Below, piece after piece: positions 21,299-27,383 of a stretch of DNA of 27,383 bases. Origin of the DNA: Didymodactylos carnosus (taxonomy: Eukaryota > Rotifera > Eurotatoria > Philodinida > Philodinidae). The stretch covers positions 1-27,383 of the forward strand of contig CAJNOQ010001935.1 of the NCBI GenBank assembly GCA_905250885.1, read 5' to 3'. How positions within the stretch are numbered: the first letter of the stretch is position 1; each line of letters begins with the position of its first letter. Below the pieces are notes generated by a model. The model worked only from the letters and a program-made list of their open reading frames with translations. It made no database searches and was not told the origin of the DNA. A program made the translations under genes and the position numbers.

Positions 21299-24200
21299 AT
21301 GAATAACAGATATTATATCTTCTTTTATCTTCTGCTAGTTTTAAGTATTGTACAAGCTAGACTTGGTAAGTATTTCTTTAAATAAGAAAACACCGGATGA
21401 AAATTTGTCATATTCTAGGTCATTCAATGCAGAGTCATTGTTTAGACGAACTGAAGGGCACATTATCACTTGGATGTCCTCATAATCAATTGATTAAACT
21501 TGGAAAAGTATTTTATGGTTATAGTTGGTCATCCGATTGTTCTTATATTGAAAAAGATTGTACGATGGATGTACCCAAAGAAGATATTATCTGTTTAACA
21601 ACAACAAATTGTACAATTAAAGTTGTTGAATATCCATTGATATTACAAGATTGTTGGAATTTAGTAGCTTCCTATGTACAAGCAGAATTTGAATGTATTG
21701 CAGGTAATTGATTAAAAAACATAATCAAAATGATCAAAAGTATAATTGTTTTCTGACTTAGAATATTCACTGCAAAATGTTTGTCAAGCACAAGATACAA
21801 CATTATCATATGGTTTTATTTCTTCACCCACCTATCCACAAGGATTTCAATCAAATTTAAATTGTCCTTGTGCATTATTCGCTTCGCCTGGTCATGCAAT
21901 TGTCTTAGAAGTAATTGATTTCCGTTTGCCATCATGTGCCGAAGCGGGCCTTATTCTTTGGATGGGAAGTGATTATCAAACAAAATGTTTAACACAAGAT
22001 CCGTTAACAGTTGTTGGCAATGTTCAACAAAATGTAACGTTAAGATTTTATACTTTAAACAATATGAAACATGGGGGATTTTTAATTAAATATTCGGGTA
22101 AATATAAAAAATTGAACTAAGATTTTTTTGATTAATAATTAAAATGTCTTCTTTCTTTCAAAAACATACAGTTCTTCCCGTATCAAATAATGCCACTGTT
22201 CGTCTGCAATGTTACACTGCTCCATCCAACCAACAGCAAAAAATGACTATACCACCGCCAACAGTCATACCCCCATTTCCATTTGGAGCAAAAACTGATG
22301 ATGATTCAATTGAACAAGATGCAATGAATATCATAATAGATGATTTAAATTCAAATGGAAACTCTTATAAACCAGCAACTCATCCAACAGATTTAAGCAA
22401 ACGATTTACTATTAGTAATGATCCACCACCAATTTTGGGAACATTGCAAGAACATAGAGTATGTTGAGTTATTAAAACTTGCTTCTAACAGCAACATAAT
22501 AGGGCTCAAAATCTGATTTCTAAACGTCATCTTCTACTCATAGTTCTAAAAGTTTTTATTTAATGATGCATAGAAAGTAAGGTGCGCACAATGCAAAAAA
22601 AATTGTGTTGCTTGTCGTGCCTTAACTCTGTCTTTCTCGAAGGAAATCACCTGACAAGACCCTTGAGAAAGGTCGAAACCGGTCGTGGTATCTTCTTTTG
22701 ATTCTTTCAGAAATGAATTCTGTCTGAGTCTCTAGTAACTACAAAGCGGTTGTAAAATTAACTAAACATAATGATTCAAGTCCAGTTTCACAACGATATA
22801 AGATTATTTTGAGGTCTTCAAAAACATTTTTCGGATTTAGCGTTAAAAACTGAATAGAAAAATAGTATTTGATCAATTTCGAAGTTAAAAGCTTGTCAAG
22901 CATGGACGTCCCAAACCAACCCTCTAAAGTGCGGGCATGCAATTTTATAAACCTATCTAATTTTTTGTATTAATGGCTGAAGCCGTCCTTTGCACATCGT
23001 TAGATTTGCTGAAAGCTCAACTTTAAAAGTACACTTTACTTTTTTTTAAATTTTGTTTTGTTGCTGAGAAAAGTCATTTTTTCTACATCAGAAGAGAAAA
23101 AGTCGGAATTCTGCTCGTAATTCTCAGTTTTCTCTATTAGAACTCAACTTTTATGCGATAAAAATATCATATTCGGAATCAAGATCAAAAACTAAGTCAA
23201 CTAATATGTACTTTGAAATTTTTAGTTGATTTTTAGTTTTGGATGAAAATCTTAGTAATTTTTGGACAAAAAATTGACCATCAATATTTGACTATCTTAT
23301 AAGAGAACACGGAAGTATTCTTAAAAAATTGAATGGTCTTAAAGTGAACTGTTGATAAATATTTGACTAACAACTGTATGCAATTACTTTTCTTTCATAG
23401 GAACAAGTATCATTATCTGGTATTAAACCAAATCTAAATCAAACTGCTTATAAAAAATGTATGTAAATTTCATTCTACTGGTTATTTAAAAAAAAGCAGA
23501 ATACGAAACAATTTATTGTTCTAGATTTACTTCCCAACAATGTTCGACGTTCAAATATAACATTGATCGTTATTTGTGCCGTAGCTGCCGTTATATTTTT
23601 ATTGATTATGATTAATGCTCTTATTTGGTTTATATTTTCTTTACGGTAAGTATTATCACAATAAAACAATTGATTTCTAAAAATATTTTCCAAACATCTG
23701 ATAAATAATCATCCCATCGTCAGAATTAGTATGTTCAAATTGATTGAATATAGTAAATTTCCCTTCTCCCCTTTGGATATAAAATCCTGTTTAACCTGTC
23801 TAGCCCTCAATGCAAATCAACCATGTCGTTTCAACATCTAGCCTATCCGGGCGGTGATCTTTCACATCATCATCAACGTGGTACAAAAGAATTGAGTATT
23901 ACTGATTCAACAACAGCTGTTTTAAATCCAAATCGTTTACATGACTATCCTGATGATGCATCATCGTTATCACGTTTAAATTTAACAAATTATTTACGAA
24001 AACATAATTTTCCACCACCTCAACCATCTGTCAATGCTCCACCCTATCGTCCAATGTTTACTTCTCAAAATAAAAATGACAGTTCACCCGATCTTCATAG
24101 TGAATCAGAATTAACAGAATTTGGTGGTGGTATTTCACCACCACGTCGTTTAAATAAAAAATCTGGTATAACATCGAATCGTTTAAAAGCTATTCGATCA

Positions 24201-24458
24201 CTCGTACTTCGTGGACATAAAACATTACCAAATGATAATACAAGTCGATTAGATTCAACAATATCTGATTATCATCTAAGATCTGTTTCACAAGTACCAG
24301 GTGACTCAGTTGTCAAACCCAATTATGAAGAACAAGAAGATTGCGTTGAATTAAGATCAGAATCTTCACATTTGTCTAATATAAGAAATAATAATCGACT
24401 AAAAGCAGCAAAAAAAAAAGAATCACCAAGACAAATAAACTCATGGGACGATATTTAA
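21299..24458 (+). CDS. Type I membrane protein with SUEL lectin and CUB domains, 7 exons
   Basis: Cell-surface receptor-like protein of 602 aa. Exons: 21299-21365, 21419-21703, 21762-22097, 22172-22458, 23401-23458, 23525-23645, 23804-24458; introns 53, 58, 74, 942, 66 and 158 bp. Domains in order: signal peptide (1-20, FFYLLLVLSIVQA); galactose-binding SUEL-type lectin (about 24-117: SLGCP, VFYGYSWSSDC, CTIKVV, DCWN, AEFEC); CUB (about 118-229: VCQAQDTTLSYGFISSPTYP, VIDFRLP, GGFLIKYSG); a Pro/Asp-rich stalk; a membrane helix (about 355-381, ITLIVICAVAAVIFLLIMIN...); and a cytoplasmic tail of about 220 residues rich in Ser, Pro and basic residues, ending SWDDI. Sugar or protein ligands are unknown. 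Intron 4 is more than ten times the usual length and carries a hammerhead-like fold. An in-frame ATG at 21176 would add 41 residues and another hydrophobic start; I prefer 21299 because its signal peptide is cleaner. I do not recognise a named orthologue. Confidence 0.88.
22459..23400 (+). other. Expanded intron 4 of the lectin-CUB gene
   Basis: 942 bp with GTATGT donor and TTTCATAG acceptor. Other introns of this gene are 53-158 bp. It has stop codons in all frames and a hammerhead-ribozyme fold at 22643-22692. Its last third has two loosely similar segments around ATATTTGACTA (near 23287 and 23359). It probably grew by insertion of one or more retroelement fragments. Confidence 0.6.
22643..22692 (+). 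ncRNA. Hammerhead ribozyme motif (type I, retroelement-like), one core substitution
   Basis: The three-stem hammerhead plan is complete. Stem I: GAAATCAC-side bases 22643-22650 pair with 22685-22692 (five pairs including one G-T, one A-A mismatch, two more pairs). Core CTGACAA at 22651-22657. Stem II: GACC (22658-22661) with GGTC (22671-22674) and a 9-nt loop. Core GAAA at 22675-22678. Stem III: A22678-T22683 and C22679-G22682 with a 2-nt CG loop. The expected cleavage site follows C22684. The very short stem III is typical of hammerheads in Penelope-like elements and retrozymes. Core base G8 is A here (22656), so self-cleavage is probably weak or lost. The motif is sense to the host gene. 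Confidence 0.72.
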
Positions 24459-24808
24459 TTTCATCGTATTTTAGATATTCAAAAAATATGTTTATTTTTG
24501 AATTGTATTTAATGTTGTATAGTTTTTTCTTTTTTTCTTTTACGTGTTGTTATTAAAAAATTGAAGAGAAAAAATTTGATATACAAACTATATCTAAAAT
24601 TAATACTATTCCTTGTGCAACGCACGCACAATGGATAAGATTTTGACTGCAATAATGTCTACCGTTAGAGACAACGTTGTATTAAATGACATTTTTGGAT
24701 CGGGTTGAAAACGAATATAACTGGGCTGAAAAAGCGTGGATATTAAAGTAAAATTTAAATTTTTATAAGATAATGTATTCGTAACAGTTGGTTCACGTAT
24801 CATTTCTA
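24459..24808 (+). other. 3' flank of the lectin-CUB gene
   Basis: ATTAAA at 24552-24557, 94 nt after the stop, is the likely variant poly(A) signal. The remaining bases up to the repeat at 24809 show no gene. Confidence 0.45.
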
Positions 24809-25088
24809 ACGAGGGAAGTACCCTAACTGATAAATCGCTTTTTGCACCAAACCTACCTAGCGTGTTGTAGGTTATCGACCACGCTGATTCCGAATATTCA
24901 TATGAGACGGGCTGCTAGGCCTTCCTGGAGTGGTTTTCTGTAAAACCAGTTTTCCAAAAACTCCAAAAAATCTCTGAAACTTTCTCTCAATAGGTTATGA
25001 GTGTAGCCCACGAACTTCTGATCAAAATGAGACATCCCCAGCTCCACACGACCTTTCTTTGCAAAGTTATAGAATTTTCAAGAAAAAA
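24809..25088 (+). mobile_element. Single arm of foldback family C
   Basis: About 280 bp resembling the left arm of element C (16081-16364) in the same orientation. Shared blocks, in order: ACGAGGGAA, the AATCGCTTTTT region, GGTTATCGACCACGCTGATT, CGAATATTCAT, GTTTTCTG.AAAACCAG, AAAATGAGACATCCCCAGCT and GACCTTTCTTTGCAAAGTTA. It is more diverged than the two arms of element C are from each other. No inverted partner is found downstream, so this is a solo arm or the end of a longer element truncated or decayed beyond 25088. Confidence 0.8.
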
Positions 25089-26028
25089 AAGTCGCAGATG
25101 TTTTTTATGTCATTTTTTGGACGGTTACAATAACCTTGATCACAACATGACAAACTTTGATAGAGAGATGATGCCTGACTTAACTCACTACATAATGTTT
25201 GAGTGCCAATAGCATGCGCCCATTTCTGATTACGTGGATTTTTTGGATAAAAGTATATGCCACTGTACTTTGTTACCGAACCCGGGCGTTTGCTCTTACG
25301 CCAGATCCATCCAGCACCAAATCTCAGTAACCACAAGAAATCAACCCAAACCCAATACACCGTTAGATCCGTCGTTCAGAGCTGTACAAAACCTGGTATA
25401 TGAATCATGGGTTCAAGAAACTTTAGCAGACTCTTTTACCGGAAACTGACTACGCTCAGAACCACAGAATATGGATAGTGCCGAGATTACTTTTCTTTTC
25501 TCCACACTTACTTTCATGGCGTTCCATTGAATCAGTTCTAGTTTTTGGTAAGTGGCCTTCAGTGTGCCAATTGTACGGGTATTGTGCTGCCATTGAACAA
25601 TCCCATAGACTTTAAGAAACCTTCGAGGGATTTTTCGGAGTTTAAAGTTCTAGTAAGCACCAGAAATCAGTAAATGAGAAATTCAAAAATGGGGCTCTGT
25701 CAACTCCAAGCCATAGGTGTATACTGCAAAATAAAACGAACCCAAGTAAATCGTACTCGTGTTACAAATGTTTTCAGTACGAGGGTACAAGAGAAAGCAT
25801 ATATTTGATACACGTTGCGTAATTCAGACTTTGCTCGTTCAGTCAAAACATAGTTAACTCTCCAGAATATTTGGAACATAGAGTGACATTTACTGCAAAA
25901 GTTATACACACTGTGTTGAGATACATTTAACCATTCTGATTCACGTAAAGATATCTTCCCTACAACTAATACCAGCTGTAGCTCTGGACAGAAGGCCAGC
26001 CTGACTCACCCTGGCCGACTGTCACGCT
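25089..26028. other. Region downstream of the solo arm, no recognised gene
   Basis: Less AT-rich than the rest of the intergenic DNA. Short open frames on both strands (for example minus 25067-25360 and plus 25234-25449) overlap one another and show no conserved domain. It may be the decayed interior of the transposon whose arm lies at 24809-25088. Confidence 0.4.
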
Positions 26029-26185
26029 GAATTGGCGACGCGAACGCGCTACGCGATCGCCATAATTCTCGCGAAAACAGTCGCGATTTTCGCGATCGCT
26101 ATGAAGTGGCTATCATTGATTGATTCTTTTCATCCGCTATTTTCGCGTCACGATCATGCAGAAATCGCGGTGTCATAACGCGATC
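26029..26185. repeat. CpG-rich palindrome cluster
   Basis: A short island dense in CpG within AT-rich DNA. GCGATCGC occurs at about 26053 and 26092. TCGCGAAAA and TTTTCGCGA form a 9-bp hairpin near 26069-26095, around an internal GTCGCGA. GGCGACGCG and CGCGATCGCC form an imperfect hairpin near 26033-26060. Just upstream GGCCAG and CTGGCC (25993-26016) form another. The composition suggests a recently arrived repeat or transposon terminus rather than a gene. Confidence 0.65.
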
Positions 26186-26615
26186 ATATTGGAGTCGCTA
26201 TACTCAGTTATTGTTTGTTCGTCGCTTTATTTCACGTTTGATCCAGTTATAACAACAAAAGGATTCACAATGTGTACTTTTATGTTATGCTTCGCTTTAG
26301 TTTAGTAGTTTTGCTCTTAGGTAACGGAAAATGGCATTAATTCGTATAGTGCTAAAAAGGTAGCTGTTGAAGAACTTTTTACTAGATCTAAGCGGTCGTG
26401 CTGAACTGAAAACATAATGTTTGCAGCATAACAACGCCACCCTGGAGTTAGGCTGAAAATGTATAGACAAGATCATTCCTCTCGAAATCAAGTTTATCAG
26501 AAAACAAGAAATTTCAGTGATATGTTAACATCTACGCCTTATTTCAACTAACAGTGCAGAAAAAAATCTTGTACATTAAAACACGAATACCAGACAGCAT
26601 TTGACTCTAGCATGT
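26186..26615. other. 3' flank of the Hog remnant
   Basis: No gene recognised. Short frames on both strands (plus 26120-26305, minus 26297-26491) have no domain. TTTATT on the plus strand near 26226 would read AATAAA on the minus strand, 390 nt past the Hog stop codon. Confidence 0.4.
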
Positions 26616-27233
26616 TCAGCCAGTTAACAGGTTAAAGTAGCGTGCATACAGTTTTGTAACACTCAGCAGCGTACTTGGAAGCAAGTGGAATTGACCATCA
26701 TTGTGAGTACATTGAAATGGCGGTCGTTTTAAAACCAATTTAGCTAGTCTGTGATGCCATCTAACAGGTGCAAATACACTATGTGTCAGATTATGACTAA
26801 TGACATTGCCATAGCATGATGCAACGATATCATTGACAATTATTCTTCCTAGAAAAGCGCATAAAAGAGTTAAGACTTAAACAGAAGAATTACTGCGTTT
26901 AAAGCTACCTGATATTGTGAGAGGAGCATAAAATCCTCTCTTGATTTCAGCCGTAACATTGTTCACTGATCAACCCGAGTTTTTTGTACACTGAATGATT
27001 TGGTAGTACATCGCGAGCTGCAATGTATTTCTTTACATTATTCCTGCTAACTAGAATCAAATGAGACCCAGTTAAACTCAGTTTGTGACCGTCTTCAGTT
27101 TCAACCACATAAAATAAAGTTAAAATAGCAGTAGAGAGTGTAAATCGTTTGCGAATGAAATCTGAATAAACTTACCAGAGTTCTGTGCATCATCATACAG
27201 AATCATCCTAACTTCACTATACTCGATTTTATC
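26616..27233 (-). pseudogene. Hedgehog-type Hint (Hog) autoprocessing domain, degenerate, 5' part missing
   Basis: The Hog domain of Hedgehog-related proteins cleaves itself and, in Hedgehog, attaches cholesterol to the signal half. Minus-strand exons: A 27233-27176 (DKIEYSEVRMILYDDAQNS), B 27119-26909 (FYVVETEDGHKLSLTGSH, then AARDVLPNHSVYKK and GFYAPLTISG), C 26848-26616 (IIVNDIVASCYGNVISH, then HSVFAPVRWHH and a stop after NLLTG). The family's T-x-x-H motif (TGSH), YAPLT and ASCY blocks are present, and the B-C intron is canonical (60 bp). Two breaks argue for a pseudogene: the A-B intron would end in AA at 27121-27120 instead of AG, and exon B needs a one-base frame change near 26967 to join LGLI to VNNVTAEIKR. 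Before exon A the frame meets TAA after the only nearby AG. The catalytic first Cys and any signal domain would lie beyond the window or have decayed. Confidence 0.75.
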
Positions 27234-27383
27234 AGTTGAAATTTACTATTAGATATTAACAATATGCAACAAGTAGCTAAATTATGCTTGGATAATACAA
27301 GAAAAAAAGTGAAATAAAAACGTCTTCAGTAGCTCATCGTGTTATTATTCAACGAGGTCACCTTTGACTTCAACACATTCATT

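Noticed and set aside
25067-25360. Minus-strand 97-codon frame with a string (YFYPKNPRNQKW) faintly like a THAP-domain segment
   Set aside because: The Cys and His ligands expected around such a segment are absent, the frame overlaps a repeat arm, and no splice-linked partner exons were found.

Overview
The window looks like AT-rich nuclear DNA of a small invertebrate animal. It carries spliced animal genes with mostly 53-90 bp introns and canonical GT..AG ends, AATAAA or ATTAAA poly(A) signals, and many palindromic repeats and mononucleotide tracts. A rotifer, possibly bdelloid, is my best guess from intron size, gene content and repeat style. That is inference; nothing in the window proves the taxon. 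There are no prokaryotic features and no tRNA or rRNA genes.

Layout. 1-3300: no gene seen; a foldback repeat (2235-2693) and a tRNA-derived SINE with a perfect 13-bp target-site duplication (2941-3181). 3356-8316: three plus-strand genes: TFIIB (8 coding exons, 315 aa), TTC1-like TPR protein (7 exons, 309 aa) and a one-exon XTBD (XRN2-binding) protein of 88 aa. Each has a pyrimidine-rich AG 11-24 nt before its start codon, as expected for spliced-leader acceptors or 5' UTR introns. A 62-bp repeat lies downstream of the first and of the third gene. 11633-12489: minus-strand neuronal-calcium-sensor (NCS) EF-hand protein (3 exons, 189 aa). 12490-21298: an 8.8-kb region without a recognisable gene, lying head-to-head between the calcium sensor and the receptor gene, with a nest of foldback and degenerate repeats at 14.6-17 kb. 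21299-24458: a plus-strand type I membrane protein (7 exons, 602 aa) with signal peptide, SUEL/galactose-binding lectin domain, CUB domain, one transmembrane helix and a 220-residue cytoplasmic tail. Its 942-bp fourth intron holds a hammerhead-ribozyme fold. 24809-25088: a single arm of the 16-kb foldback family. 26029-26185: a CpG-rich patch full of GCGATCGC/TCGCGA palindromes. 26616-27233: minus-strand remains of a hedgehog-type Hint (Hog) domain, broken by a frameshift and a lost splice acceptor.

The genes do not form one pathway. TFIIB (RNA polymerase II initiation), the XTBD protein (nuclear RNA turnover through XRN2) and TTC1 (TPR co-chaperone/adaptor) are housekeeping. The calcium sensor and the lectin-CUB receptor are signalling or cell-surface genes. 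The strongest non-gene signals are the hammerhead fold, the SINE with intact TSD, the Hog remnant and the foldback families. Exon structures were assembled by hand from reading frame, splice consensus and family conservation, and no search was run.
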